Shown: positions 15,832 through 24,296, counted from the first letter of the stretch. The stretch: DNA of 37,998 nucleotides from Candidatus Gastranaerophilales bacterium (GCA_947584965.1 CANPWQ010000015.1:1-37998), one strand, 5' to 3'. Notes: generated by a model not told the origin, from the letters alone. Made by a program: numbers and translations.

Positions 15832-16509
15832 ATGTTAATTTTGGTTTTTGATACTTGTTTTAATAAGACATATATCGCATTAAAAAAAGATAATGAAATG
15901 ATATATGCTGATGTTATTGAAAGTGATGATAAAAATTATCACAGTGCATATTTAATACCAAAATTAAGGGATATTTTAAAAAATACTAATATATTAATCA
16001 AAGATATTGATGTTATAGGTGTAAATATAGGCCCCGGCAGTTTTACGGGAATTAGAGCAGGACTTACTATCGCAAGAGTACTTGCTCAGCAGTATAATAT
16101 AAAACTCTGCGCGGTAAATTCATTAAAAATATTGTCCAAATTAAATAAAACGGATAAAAGAACCGTAACAATTCTTGATGCCAGAAAAAATAAAGTATAT
16201 TTTGCTATATTTAAAGGTGATAATACAATAGTTGAACCCTCTTTAATTTTAAAAGAGGATATTATTAAAAATATAAATAGGGATGATTTTATAATAACGG
16301 ATAATTCAATTGAGGAATATTTAAATGAATTATCAATTCCGTCATTTATTTATGAAAAATCTGATGAGAATATGGCATGCAATTTAATTGAAATTACTGA
16401 AAAAGAAGCTGTAAGTTCGGATTGTAACTGGGCAAAGGTAAAACCGTTATATATTCAGCCTCCATCAATAACACTTCCGAAAAAAATTAATAATGAGGTA
16501 AAAAAATAA
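15832..16509 (+). CDS. tsaB: tRNA t6A synthesis protein TsaB
   Basis: The 225-residue ASKHA-fold protein contains the family signature GPGSFTGIRAGLT (residues 67-79) and begins with LVFDTCFNKTYIAL, the degenerate nucleotide-binding strand of TsaB. It forms a dimer with TsaD in the t6A complex and has no activity alone. The position directly after tsaE supports the call. A membrane zinc-ribbon gene begins at the base after its stop codon. Confidence 0.95.
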   Translation: MLILVFDTCFNKTYIALKKDNEMIYADVIESDDKNYHSAYLIPKLRDILKNTNILIKDIDVIGVNIGPGSFTGIRAGLTIARVLAQQYNIKLCAVNSLKILSKLNKTDKRTVTILDARKNKVYFAIFKGDNTIVEPSLILKEDIIKNINRDDFIITDNSIEEYLNELSIPSFIYEKSDENMACNLIEITEKEAVSSDCNWAKVKPLYIQPPSITLPKKINNEVKK

Positions 16510-16794
16510 ATGTATAGAATAGAATATACCGGATGTTTGACAAGTATTTTAATATTTTTATTAATACTTTTTCTTGTAAAAGAATTGTGGTGGGTAATTG
16601 TCGGCATAGCGTTAATATTAATTATCGGATATTATGCGAATATGATATACCGATTATTTGCCGATAAAAAAGCAGAGTCTGAAAAAAATTACACTCCGCA
16701 AATGGGTGAGGTCTATAAAATTTGTCCTTATTGTAATTCAAAGGTAAAAGTAACAGCCATGACATGCCCAAATTGTAATCATGCTTTAAATTAA
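16510..16794 (+). CDS. Small membrane protein with C-terminal zinc ribbon
   Basis: The 94-residue protein has two adjacent hydrophobic spans (about residues 11-50) and a cytosolic-type zinc ribbon at its C-terminus (CPYCNSKVKVTAMTCPNCNH, two CxxC pairs). Zinc ribbons of this type are common at the ends of small bacterial membrane proteins and usually lack a defined role. Its start immediately follows the tsaB stop, so it is the last gene of the bamA-tsaE-tsaB unit. The unit ends at the terminator beyond. Confidence 0.8.
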   Translation: MYRIEYTGCLTSILIFLLILFLVKELWWVIVGIALILIIGYYANMIYRLFADKKAESEKNYTPQMGEVYKICPYCNSKVKVTAMTCPNCNHALN

Positions 16795-16810
16795 AAAAAG
16801 ATATAAAAAA

Positions 16811-16838
16811 AACGCTTGATTGCTCAAGCGTTTTTTTA
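16811..16838. terminator. Bidirectional terminator between the zinc-ribbon gene and HU
   Basis: AACGCTTGA and TCAAGCGTT pair around a four-base loop, with an A tract on one side and a T tract on the other. The hairpin can end the rightward bamA unit and the leftward HU gene. Confidence 0.9.
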
Positions 16839-16854
16839 TGTAAACAGTAATTAA

Positions 16855-17127
16855 CTATTTTACAGCATCTTTGAATTTTTTACCAGCTGAGAAAGCAGGA
16901 ACTGTTTTGGCAGCAATTTTAATAGCTGCGCCTGTTTGAGGGTTACGACCTGTTCTAGCTTTTCTTTTTCTAGCTTCAAAAGTACCAAAACCAACTAAAG
17001 TAACTTTCTTGCCTTTAGCAACTGTTTTTTGTACTGTGTCAATTGTAGCACTTAAAACATCTGCTGCTGCTTTTTGTGAAACTTTTGCTTTTTTAGCAAC
17101 TTCTTTTACTAATTCTTCTTTGTTCAT
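16855..17127 (-). CDS. hup: HU family DNA-binding protein
   Basis: The protein has the standard 90 residues and the full HU pattern: an N-terminal helical dimer region (MNKEELVKEVAKKAKVS), VGFGTFEARKRKARTGRNP with the intercalating proline in GRNPQTG, and the closing PAFSAGKKFKDAVK. It is a nucleoid-associated protein that bends DNA. A strong AGAGGAGG ribosome site lies before the ATG and a consensus promoter further upstream. It stands alone between two terminator/convergent boundaries. Confidence 0.97.
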   Translation of the reverse strand: MNKEELVKEVAKKAKVSQKAAADVLSATIDTVQKTVAKGKKVTLVGFGTFEARKRKARTGRNPQTGAAIKIAAKTVPAFSAGKKFKDAVK

Positions 17128-17137
17128 AAGAACCTCC

Positions 17138-17183
17138 TCTTGTATTACAAGAAATATTATACTTATATTTCAAGTTTTGGCAA
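17138..17183 (-). promoter_or_regulatory. HU promoter with palindrome at the transcript start
   Basis: On the reverse strand TTGCCA (17183-17178) and a perfect TATAAT (17161-17156) are separated by 16 bases. The 15-base palindrome TCTTGTAATACAAGA (17152-17138) spans the likely start site and ends next to the AGGAGG ribosome site. It could be an operator or an mRNA hairpin that controls translation. Confidence 0.65.
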
Positions 17184-17236
17184 TAGTTTTAACAAAAGTT
17201 TATATGAAAATCCCTTAAATGATTTAAATTTATAAA

Positions 17237-18769
17237 TTATTCTATAGTAAATACGACTATGGAAGCAGGTTTCATTTTGCCTGTATACTTGGATTTATTA
17301 AGCTGTGTGGCGGTATCTTGTTTTATAAAATTAATTTTAGATTTTATTTTTATATTTTTGATATTTACATTAACATTTTCGCTATTAACTAAATTTCTGT
17401 TAATAATTACAACTACTGATTTTTTATTAAGCATGCGTTGATATGCAAAAATTTTACTATTATCGGAATTAAGCGGAATGAATTTGCCCGAAGTAATAAC
17501 ATCATTAAATTGTCTTCTCAATTCCATAGCAATTTTTTGTTCATCTATAAGAATATTAGTGTCACTACCCGGTTTGCGTGAGAAATTAAATATATCAATT
17601 TGCCCTTGGTGAACGTAATAATATTCGTCATCCGTATATGTTTCAGCTGCTTTTTTATTGGAATAATCATAAATATAGTCATCGGCTTGCAGAAAACCGT
17701 CAACGTAATACGGATTTAGAGGCAGTGTTGCATTGAGCCATATAATTATTTTAGAAAAGTTTTCTCCGCCCGTTAACAGAGGACTTACAACGTCATGTGT
17801 TTCAAAACTGCCGATTACGGATTTTTTTTCGGGGTATTTTTTTAAAACATTTTGATGTGATAAAACGCTTTCCGTAAGTTTTTCCATTGTATCCCAATTT
17901 TTAAGTTCGAAGTAATTTCCGTAATAACCGTCAAACCCTGCTTCCAATAATTTTTTATAATCGGTAAAATAACCTTTTTCTGATGCTGGAGTTGTCCAGC
18001 TTTCGGAGGCTTCTGCCAGAAAGAAAAAATTAGGATTTTTTTCGCGTGCAAACTTTATTAATTCTTTCCAGAAAATAAAAGGTTTAATTGTAGCCACATC
18101 AGCTCTTATTCCGTCGGCCCCGATAGATATCATATAGCTTACAAAAAATTTGTGAAGTGAAAATATATCCGAATTTAACAGCCTTGGGCTGTTATCAATA
18201 CTGAACAGTCTTACATCAAACCAATCAGCAGGAACATAAGGAGTTCCGTCCTCATTTTGTACAAATAAATCGGGTCTGTTAATAAATAAGTCATACGCAC
18301 CGCAGCTGGGCAGATCTACAATTACCTTAATATTTCGTTTATGACATTCATCTATAAAAAATTTAGCTTGTTCTTTCGGAGATAAGTCACTGTTCGGGTC
18401 AAGCAGCTGCGGGTTTACAGTCGTAAAATCGGATAAAGCATATAATGAGCCTGCCGTTCCCAGTGCTTTTATTTTCCCGACAGGTGTAATCGGCAGCAAA
18501 TGAATTGTATTTATTCCGAGTGCTTTTAATTCATCCAGACGTTCAACCGCATTAATAAAAGAACCTGATGTTTCTCCGTTTGAAAACTCTATAATTCCGT
18601 TTCCGTTTTTATCATCGGCATTAAATGTTCTTAAGTTAACCGAATATATAACAGCCTCGTTATTTTGAAACATTTCTCTTAATGATTTTGTTGTTTCATC
18701 AGCGGAATAAACCATGCCCGAGCAGAGAAAAAATAAAATTAAGGAAATAAATAATTTTTTAACCGCCAT
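17237..18769 (-). CDS. Secreted GH13 alpha-glucan-acting enzyme (alpha-amylase family)
   Basis: The 510-residue protein has a cleavable signal peptide (MAVKKLFISLILFFLCSGMVYSAD) and a GH13 barrel. The nucleophile is Asp224 in GADGIRADVA, the acid/base Glu253 in FFLAEASE, and the third carboxylate Asp326 in SFETHD. Region I reads VDLPSCGAYD instead of the usual D-V-V-x-N-H, and region IV has THD instead of NHD, so the substrate site departs from classical amylases. A beta-sandwich-like C-terminal domain follows. It probably hydrolyses or rearranges alpha-glucans in the periplasm or outside the cell. Specificity cannot be read here. Confidence 0.85.
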   Translation of the reverse strand: MAVKKLFISLILFFLCSGMVYSADETTKSLREMFQNNEAVIYSVNLRTFNADDKNGNGIIEFSNGETSGSFINAVERLDELKALGINTIHLLPITPVGKIKALGTAGSLYALSDFTTVNPQLLDPNSDLSPKEQAKFFIDECHKRNIKVIVDLPSCGAYDLFINRPDLFVQNEDGTPYVPADWFDVRLFSIDNSPRLLNSDIFSLHKFFVSYMISIGADGIRADVATIKPFIFWKELIKFAREKNPNFFFLAEASESWTTPASEKGYFTDYKKLLEAGFDGYYGNYFELKNWDTMEKLTESVLSHQNVLKKYPEKKSVIGSFETHDVVSPLLTGGENFSKIIIWLNATLPLNPYYVDGFLQADDYIYDYSNKKAAETYTDDEYYYVHQGQIDIFNFSRKPGSDTNILIDEQKIAMELRRQFNDVITSGKFIPLNSDNSKIFAYQRMLNKKSVVVIINRNLVNSENVNVNIKNIKIKSKINFIKQDTATQLNKSKYTGKMKPASIVVFTIE

Positions 18770-18848
18770 AAGCTATCTCCAATAATAAGATTATAGCATG
18801 AATAATAATTATGTTTGTCTTATAATTATATGGAATATAGAGGAAAAT

Positions 18849-19883
18849 ATGAAAGAAAAACTTGAATTAATATTAAAAGGTGCGGAAGAAGAAATTGAAA
18901 AGGCAATAACTCTTCAAGATTTAGATGAAGTAAAATTAAAGTATTTAAGCAGAAAAGGCGAATTAAATTCAATAAAGAAGAATTTAAAAGATTTATCAGT
19001 TGAAGATAAAAGAATAATAGGTTCATTGGCAAACAGTGTATATAATCAGCTTGATGAAGCTATTAATAAAAAGAATGATGAATTATATAAAATAGAATTA
19101 AATAAAAAGTTAAACGAGGAAAAATTAGATATAACGCTTCCGTCGGATATTACACCGCAGGGGAAGGTTCATCCGTTAACACAGACTATAAATGAAATTA
19201 CTCAAATATTTCAAGGGCTTGGGTTCTCCGTAATGGCGTCAGAGAACAGTCCTGAAGTAGAAACTGAATATATAAATTTTGATATGTTAAATTTCCCTCC
19301 AAATCATCCGGCAAAAGATATGCAGGATACATTTTATACAAAAACTGCGCCGAATGTAATATTAAGAAGCCAAACCTCGGGCGCTCAAATAAGACAGATG
19401 CTTTATCAAAGTCCGCCTGTTAGGGTTATTTCCCCGGGGAGAGTATACAGATGTGAATCCGTTAGTGCAAGAAAAAATAATCTTTTTCATCAAATAGAGG
19501 GATTATTGGTAGATAAAGATATAACTTTTGCTGATTTAAAAGGAATATTAAACGAATTTGTAAGAATATATTTTGGAGCGTCGCGCCCTACAAGATTTAG
19601 GGCAAGTTATTTTCCCTTTACAGAACCGAGCGCGGAAGTTGATGTTCAATGTATAATGTGCGGCGGCAAAGGCTGCAGAACATGCTCGGGTACCGGTTGG
19701 CTTGAAGTTCTTGGCGCCGGCATGGTGCATGCCAACGTATTAAGAAATGTAGGTATTGATCCTGAAATATATTCGGGGTTCGCTTTCGGCATGGGTGTTG
19801 AAAGACTTACAATGCTTAAATATGCAATAAATGATATTCGTTTATTCTTTAATAATGACGTAAGATTTTTAAATCAATTCTAA
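18849..19883 (+). CDS. pheS: Phenylalanyl-tRNA synthetase alpha subunit
   Basis: The start at 18849 follows GAGGA by four bases; the longer frame from 18798 adds 17 residues that are not homologous-looking. The 344-residue protein has the N-terminal coiled-coil tRNA-binding arm and the class II core: HPLTQTINEI, the R-SQTSGAQIRQ loop, RVYRCESVSARKNNLFHQIEG, FPFTEPSAEVDV, the four-cysteine segment CIMCGGKGCRTC, and GFAFGMGVERL. It charges tRNA-Phe as part of an alpha2-beta2 enzyme. The beta gene pheT is not adjacent, as in cyanobacteria. Confidence 0.97.
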   Translation: MKEKLELILKGAEEEIEKAITLQDLDEVKLKYLSRKGELNSIKKNLKDLSVEDKRIIGSLANSVYNQLDEAINKKNDELYKIELNKKLNEEKLDITLPSDITPQGKVHPLTQTINEITQIFQGLGFSVMASENSPEVETEYINFDMLNFPPNHPAKDMQDTFYTKTAPNVILRSQTSGAQIRQMLYQSPPVRVISPGRVYRCESVSARKNNLFHQIEGLLVDKDITFADLKGILNEFVRIYFGASRPTRFRASYFPFTEPSAEVDVQCIMCGGKGCRTCSGTGWLEVLGAGMVHANVLRNVGIDPEIYSGFAFGMGVERLTMLKYAINDIRLFFNNDVRFLNQF

Positions 19884-19894
19884 GGCGGTTAAAT

Positions 19895-20482
19895 ATGAAA
19901 GATACTGTAAAATTTGACCCCGGAATGGGTGAATATGTTGTCAATTTTAATGAATATGTAAATAATGTATATTCTAAAATGATGTCGTTAAGGACAATAC
20001 ACCAAAAACGCGCAGGTTTTAAAATATATGTTAATAAAATATATGCCTATATGAAGAATAATATATCATTTTATATGGGATGTCTGTTTTGGGCATATTA
20101 TTTATCAAAAGAGTTTAAGGATAATCCTAAAAAAATAGAAGGTAATCCTTTTAGTGAAATGACGGAGAAAGAAGCTGAAGAATATGATTATTTAATACAA
20201 ATTAACTTTATGGAAAACTATTTTGAAAACTTTGAACGCGACAGTCTTTATTACACGGGGAAAAAAATTGAAATTCCCGCGCAGTGGAAAAATATTTTAA
20301 ATCAATACAGTGAATTATTAACCTTAAACAAAGGGTTTATAGGAACAAAAACAACATCAGATATTGTTCTGCCTGAAATGTTAAAAAATATGAAAATTGA
20401 TATAAATATTGAGGATTTAATAAATAAAGCAATATCAAATAAGTCCTTAGACTCTTTGACAGACGTGGTTATTTTAGGTTAA
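19895..20482 (+). CDS. Hypothetical protein downstream of pheS
   Basis: The 195-residue protein begins eleven bases after the pheS stop, with AAGGCGG as a ribosome site. It is predicted mostly helical, with aromatic-rich stretches (YMKNNISFYMGCLFWAYYLS) and acidic segments. One hydrophobic patch might be a buried helix. No motif or family is recognised. A weak terminator follows, so it appears to end a pheS two-gene unit. Confidence 0.7.
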   Translation: MKDTVKFDPGMGEYVVNFNEYVNNVYSKMMSLRTIHQKRAGFKIYVNKIYAYMKNNISFYMGCLFWAYYLSKEFKDNPKKIEGNPFSEMTEKEAEEYDYLIQINFMENYFENFERDSLYYTGKKIEIPAQWKNILNQYSELLTLNKGFIGTKTTSDIVLPEMLKNMKIDINIEDLINKAISNKSLDSLTDVVILG

Positions 20483-20505
20483 AAGTATTGATATACTTTC
20501 GTTTT
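20482..20505 (+). terminator. Weak intrinsic terminator
   Basis: AAAGTAT and ATACTTT pair around TGAT directly after the stop codon, followed by CGTTTTT. The stem is short and AT-rich, so termination is likely partial. Confidence 0.45.
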
Positions 20506-20543
20506 TCGTATATTCTATAATTGTATATTAACAAAAGTGGAAT

Positions 20544-21521
20544 ATGGAAGATAATATTAACTTACCTTTTGATAAACTGGTTTCGGATTGTGAAGTTATA
20601 GACACTCAAAATCCTAAAGATTCAATTGCAAAAATATCTGCATTAAGTAAAGATTATCCGAGTGAACATTTAGTGTTAATATATAATTATTTTTTTGAAC
20701 AATCCAATTCTTATGAAATTTTGATGTATTTACTGCAAAGAATAGATAAATTCAAAGATAAATCAAGCCGTGCTATTTTAATTGATTCATTAATAATGAA
20801 AGATAAATTGTCGCAAAGAATAAGCGACAGTGATAATTTAACAAGAATAAGAGTAAATATAACAAAAGTGCTTGCAAATACAAAAGATTCACAGGCAGTT
20901 TACCCGCTTTTGTACTGTTTAAACAGTAAAGATGAAAATTATAAAGTAAAATTATCATGCGCGGAGGCATTAGGTAAAATAGGTGATAAATATGCAGTAT
21001 TACCGTTAATGAATATTGTTGAAGATGAGTCTGAATCTTCCGTGTATGTAAAAGAGTCTGCAGTATCCGCACTCGGTATGATTGGTGACTCAAAAGCAGT
21101 AGATTCTCTTGTTTCAATATTGGAAAGCAAAAAAGGTTTTCTTGATAAATTTACTTTTTTAAAAGAACGTGCGCTTGAAGCATTAAATAAACTTAGTTTT
21201 AAAGGTGAAAGAGTCTTTAATGCACTTGTAAAATCGTTAAGAGATGAGTCGCCTCAAGTAAGAATAAATGCAATAGAAGTACTAATGAATTCAGAAGATT
21301 CAAGAGCAAATGACTTAATAAGAGAAATGCTTAAAGATACAAACAGTGATGTTGTTCAAAATGCTGTTATTGCTTTGTATAATCTGGAGGGTGATGAGGT
21401 TTTAAATGAAATTTTAAATGATGAAAATCAAACAGATACAGCAAAAACAGAAGCCTTAAAATTAATGGATGATTTAAGAGAAGAAGAGGAAGAAGAAAAT
21501 AAGGCGGAGTCTGATGAGTAA
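20544..21521 (+). CDS. HEAT-repeat protein
   Basis: The 325-residue acidic protein contains about five HEAT-type helical repeats between roughly residues 90 and 300. Recurrent phrases include CAEALGKIGDKYAVLPLM, SAVSALGMIGDSKAVDSL, VRINAIEVLMNSEDSRAND and VQNAVIALYNLEGDEVL. This matches the PBS-lyase HEAT-like class common in cyanobacterial lineages. Such solenoids usually act as protein-binding scaffolds, and no catalytic residues are seen. The tail is strongly acidic. It overlaps queC by eight bases, so the two are translated together. Confidence 0.85.
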   Translation: MEDNINLPFDKLVSDCEVIDTQNPKDSIAKISALSKDYPSEHLVLIYNYFFEQSNSYEILMYLLQRIDKFKDKSSRAILIDSLIMKDKLSQRISDSDNLTRIRVNITKVLANTKDSQAVYPLLYCLNSKDENYKVKLSCAEALGKIGDKYAVLPLMNIVEDESESSVYVKESAVSALGMIGDSKAVDSLVSILESKKGFLDKFTFLKERALEALNKLSFKGERVFNALVKSLRDESPQVRINAIEVLMNSEDSRANDLIREMLKDTNSDVVQNAVIALYNLEGDEVLNEILNDENQTDTAKTEALKLMDDLREEEEEENKAESDE

Positions 21522-22200
21522 TAAATCGATTGTACTGTTGTCGGGCGGATTGGATTCTGTTGTAAGTTTGGCATCGGCAGCGGATATGAATTATAATCCG
21601 AACCTTGCTTTAACATTTGATTACGGACAAAAATCTTTTGAACAAGAATATAAATCGTCAAAGTTGCTGGCTGATTATTACAAACTTGAGCATAAAGCAA
21701 TAAAACTTGATTGGCTGAAAGAAATATCAAACTCTGCGCTTACAAACGGGACGGATATACCTGTTGTTGAAGAAAATCAACTAGATGACAAAGAAAAATC
21801 GGATAAAAGCGCTCAAGCAGTATGGGTAGCAAACAGAAACGGACTTTTTGTCAATATAGCCGCTTCAATAGCTGAGGCTAAGGGATATTCACATATAATA
21901 ATCGGAGCTAACAGAGAAGAGGGAGCTACTTTTAAAGATAATACAAAAGAATTTATTGATTTTGAAAACAGGGCTTTGGAATACTCTACAAACTCTTGCG
22001 TGCAAGTCATTGCCCCGATGATTGATAAAAATAAAGAAGAAATTGTTAAAATCGGAATAAAACTTAATGTTCCTTTTAAATATTTGTACAGTTGTTATAA
22101 TAACGGAGAAAAACACTGCGGAGTATGTGAATCTTGCTTAAGACTTAAAAGAGCATTAAAATTAAATAACAGAAATGATATAATTGAGGAGTTATTTTAA
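21514..22200 (+). CDS. queC: 7-cyano-7-deazaguanine synthase
   Basis: The 228-residue protein has the ATP pyrophosphatase loop SGGLDS (residues 10-15), DYGQKS, and the C-terminal zinc site Cys194, Cys202, Cys205 and Cys208 (CYNNGEKHCGVCESC). QueC converts 7-carboxy-7-deazaguanine to preQ0 in queuosine synthesis. It is preceded by the HEAT-repeat gene (overlapping) and followed by a DUF366 gene after eight bases. QueD, QueE and QueF are not in this window. Confidence 0.96.
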   Translation: MSNKSIVLLSGGLDSVVSLASAADMNYNPNLALTFDYGQKSFEQEYKSSKLLADYYKLEHKAIKLDWLKEISNSALTNGTDIPVVEENQLDDKEKSDKSAQAVWVANRNGLFVNIAASIAEAKGYSHIIIGANREEGATFKDNTKEFIDFENRALEYSTNSCVQVIAPMIDKNKEEIVKIGIKLNVPFKYLYSCYNNGEKHCGVCESCLRLKRALKLNNRNDIIEELF

Positions 22201-22208
22201 TAAGAATT

Positions 22209-22778
22209 ATGCAGACTTTATTTATAAATGAAGAAATTAAATATACCGGTGAACAGCTTTCTCCCCATTGGATATATAGAAATTATAATATAATGGGAAA
22301 TGCAATAATTGCATTTATCGGAGAATGTGAGGTTAATCTTAATCATATGGTTGATATAGAAGATGTGATTAACAATGAACCTATATACAGTAAAAAAATG
22401 CTTAATATAATTGAAGAAAATTTTAATTCAACACTTGTTGAAACTGTTTATAAACAAAGACTTCTGGTGACTATAACCAAAGAGCTGATTGAAAAAAATA
22501 ATAATAAAATTAATATTAAAAGAAGCGGAGATGATTTATATATAGGGGATAAAAAACTCTCTGTATCTATTGCAACAAAATCAATAACATCAACTTTAAT
22601 ACATTTCGGATTGAATATAGATGCCTCAGGCGCTCCTGTTAATGCCGCAGAGTTGACAAAAGATGCAGGTATAATTGATATTAAAAAATTTGCACTTGAA
22701 CTGATTAATAAATATAAAGAAGAAACAGAAGATATAAGTCTTTCTGCCTGTAAAGTCAGGGGAGTTTTTAATGAGTAA
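22209..22778 (+). CDS. DUF366 family protein
   Basis: The 189-residue protein starts MQTLFINEEIKYTGEQLSPH and contains FIGECEVNLNHMVDIED and SVSIATKSITSTLIHFGLNI, which match the DUF366 family as I recall it. No biochemical function is established to my knowledge. It sits eight bases after queC and overlaps the SPOR gene by eight bases. The queC neighbour suggests a link to deazapurine metabolism, which is an inference. Confidence 0.75.
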   Translation: MQTLFINEEIKYTGEQLSPHWIYRNYNIMGNAIIAFIGECEVNLNHMVDIEDVINNEPIYSKKMLNIIEENFNSTLVETVYKQRLLVTITKELIEKNNNKINIKRSGDDLYIGDKKLSVSIATKSITSTLIHFGLNIDASGAPVNAAELTKDAGIIDIKKFALELINKYKEETEDISLSACKVRGVFNE

Positions 22779-23448
22779 TGAAGTAAAATTAAAACGTAAA
22801 AAAAAGAAAAAAGGAATTATGGGATACATATACCTTTTTATATTCGTTTTTGTTTGTGCATTATTCGGAATGACATATTTTATAAATTCATATTCTCCCG
22901 ATATAGATGTGGAAATTGGTAATAAATCGGAATTAACATTAAATGACGATGATATAGGAATGGAAGTAAAAACAATTGATGAACGATTGAAATGGATACA
23001 ACAAGAAGATGAATTGCCATCAGTTGCAATAAGAGAAAATAAAAATTCATCTGATACAAATAAAGATAATATTGCAGATGCACCTAAGATGGAAATAGAA
23101 AAAGTTAAAGAAATAATACCTATGCCAAAAAAGCCTGAGCAGGAAGAAAATATGCAGGTACTAAAAAAAGATTTAAATGTGGTAAACAGCAAATCTACAC
23201 GTACAGTAATTCCTGCCCCTTTACCTGCATTAATAAAAGTTTATATCGGTTCATATTCATCTTTAGAAGAAGCAATGGCAATGCAGCAAAAAATCAGCAG
23301 TGATTCAAAAGAGGCAATGCCTTTTATAAAATCAGTAAACGGAAAATATATTGTACAGCTGGGTTCATTTTCAAAACAAGAAACAGCAGACGCGTTTATA
23401 GCTAAAATGAAAGCAAAAGGGTATAATCCTAAAATTCTGCAACAATAA
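22771..23448 (+). CDS. Membrane-anchored SPOR-domain protein
   Basis: The 225-residue protein has a lysine-rich cytosolic start (KLKRKKKKKG), one membrane span (about residues 16-38), a charged linker, and a C-terminal SPOR domain from about residue 150 (IKVYIGSYSSLEEAMAM, then YIVQLGSFSKQETADAF). SPOR domains bind peptidoglycan stripped of stem peptides and often direct proteins to the division site. It is the last gene of the HEAT-queC-DUF366 unit, ending at a strong terminator. Confidence 0.88.
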   Translation: MSNEVKLKRKKKKKGIMGYIYLFIFVFVCALFGMTYFINSYSPDIDVEIGNKSELTLNDDDIGMEVKTIDERLKWIQQEDELPSVAIRENKNSSDTNKDNIADAPKMEIEKVKEIIPMPKKPEQEENMQVLKKDLNVVNSKSTRTVIPAPLPALIKVYIGSYSSLEEAMAMQQKISSDSKEAMPFIKSVNGKYIVQLGSFSKQETADAFIAKMKAKGYNPKILQQ

Positions 23449-23451
23449 TAT

Positions 23452-23480
23452 AAAAGGAGTGATGAAAATCACTCCTTTTA
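23452..23480 (+). terminator. Intrinsic terminator after the SPOR gene
   Basis: Twelve-base arms AAAAGGAGTGAT and ATCACTCCTTTT pair around a GAAA tetraloop, with T-rich sequence following. The A-rich 5' flank lets it serve the convergent MGYALFA gene as well. Confidence 0.88.
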
Positions 23481-23511
23481 TTTATTGGTTAGTTACTTGT
23501 TTTCCGTTTTA

Positions 23512-24033
23512 TTAGTTACCTACGCCTGAATATTTTGGTGTTGCTTGTTCTATTGCCCTACCTTCAGCATCTTCAACTGCCTGCATTTCATTTTGTACTG
23601 CTGTTAATTGTGTTTCGATTTTCTTTTTTTCCATTTCTAAACGTTGTTGTTCTGCTTCTACTTTCTTGCATTCTTGCTGAGCGTATATTTCACCTACGGA
23701 AGTATCAAGCAGATTTGCCATGGCTGCTAAATATGCTTCACTTTGGTCTGTTTCATAAGCCATATTTCCAATTTCAGATACGGTTGTTCCCATACCGCCA
23801 TCTTCATCTGCCATTTCTTTAAATGCGTCAGAACCTTCTAAGAATGTCATATAATTATAAAAGTTTTGAGGATCATCAGCTAATTCTTCAATGGTAACTT
23901 TTCCGTCAGTAATATTTGCAGAAAATGTTAACATACTCTGTTCTGCCCTCATAATACTATCCATTTTTTGCTGCAAAATAAATTCCATATTGTGCAAAAA
24001 TAATTTGCGGTTTGCAAATAATGCGTACCCCAT
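23512..24033 (-). CDS. MGYALFA-family coiled-coil protein B
   Basis: The start at 24033 is the ATG of MGYALFANRK; two codons earlier lies only a TTG. AGGTTGG lies a few bases upstream. The 173-residue protein shares its first ten residues and its C-terminal AVEDAEGRAIEQATPKYSG pattern with protein A at 12977. The middle differs in length and includes acidic glycine-containing stretches (DEDGGMGTTVSE) and a Gln/Glu coiled coil (VEAEQQRLEMEKKKIETQL). It has no signal peptide or membrane span. It lies downstream of the lptF/G gene on the same strand after a 260-bp AT-rich gap. Function is unknown. Confidence 0.8.
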   Translation of the reverse strand: MGYALFANRKLFLHNMEFILQQKMDSIMRAEQSMLTFSANITDGKVTIEELADDPQNFYNYMTFLEGSDAFKEMADEDGGMGTTVSEIGNMAYETDQSEAYLAAMANLLDTSVGEIYAQQECKKVEAEQQRLEMEKKKIETQLTAVQNEMQAVEDAEGRAIEQATPKYSGVGN

Positions 24034-24277
24034 AACCAACCTACCGTTTCTAAATTTATTTTATAACTAACCCACATTTATATAAAAAATTTTTTTATTT
24101 CCAAATTGCTCAAAGATTACTAATTCCATAAAATTTGGCAAAAAATTGTCTTAAACTAAGTTGGTGAGTGCAATACGCCATTTTTGCTTATAATTTTTTA
24201 AATAAAAATTATATTTTAAGTCTATTATCAATATCTAATATTTATATATTAAATATATAAAATATTTTTTTTGTAAA

Positions 24278-24296
24278 TTTACAATTTGTTACAATT
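24278..24296 (-). repeat. 19-bp motif shared with 12883-12901
   Basis: The sequence AATTGTAACAAATTGTAAA occurs here on the reverse strand and on the forward strand at 12883-12901. Each copy overlaps the stop codon of the gene before a MGYALFA gene (lptF/G here, the radical SAM gene there). It contains TTGTAA twice with a four-base gap. In this copy it extends into the palindrome TTGTAAATTTACAA (24271-24284). Confidence 0.6.

Noticed and set aside
19548-19730. A short reverse open frame inside pheS.
   Set aside because: It lies opposite the conserved four-cysteine region of PheS and has no supporting signal.
22626-23192. A 188-residue reverse open frame opposite DUF366 and the SPOR gene.
   Set aside because: The forward genes are coupled and have recognisable domains; the reverse frame is Phe/Ser-rich and spans two genes.
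24239-24268. AT-only near-palindrome in the gap before MGYALFA gene B, considered as an origin or att site.
   Set aside because: It is explained by the extreme AT content; there are no DnaA boxes, integrase gene or flanking duplications.
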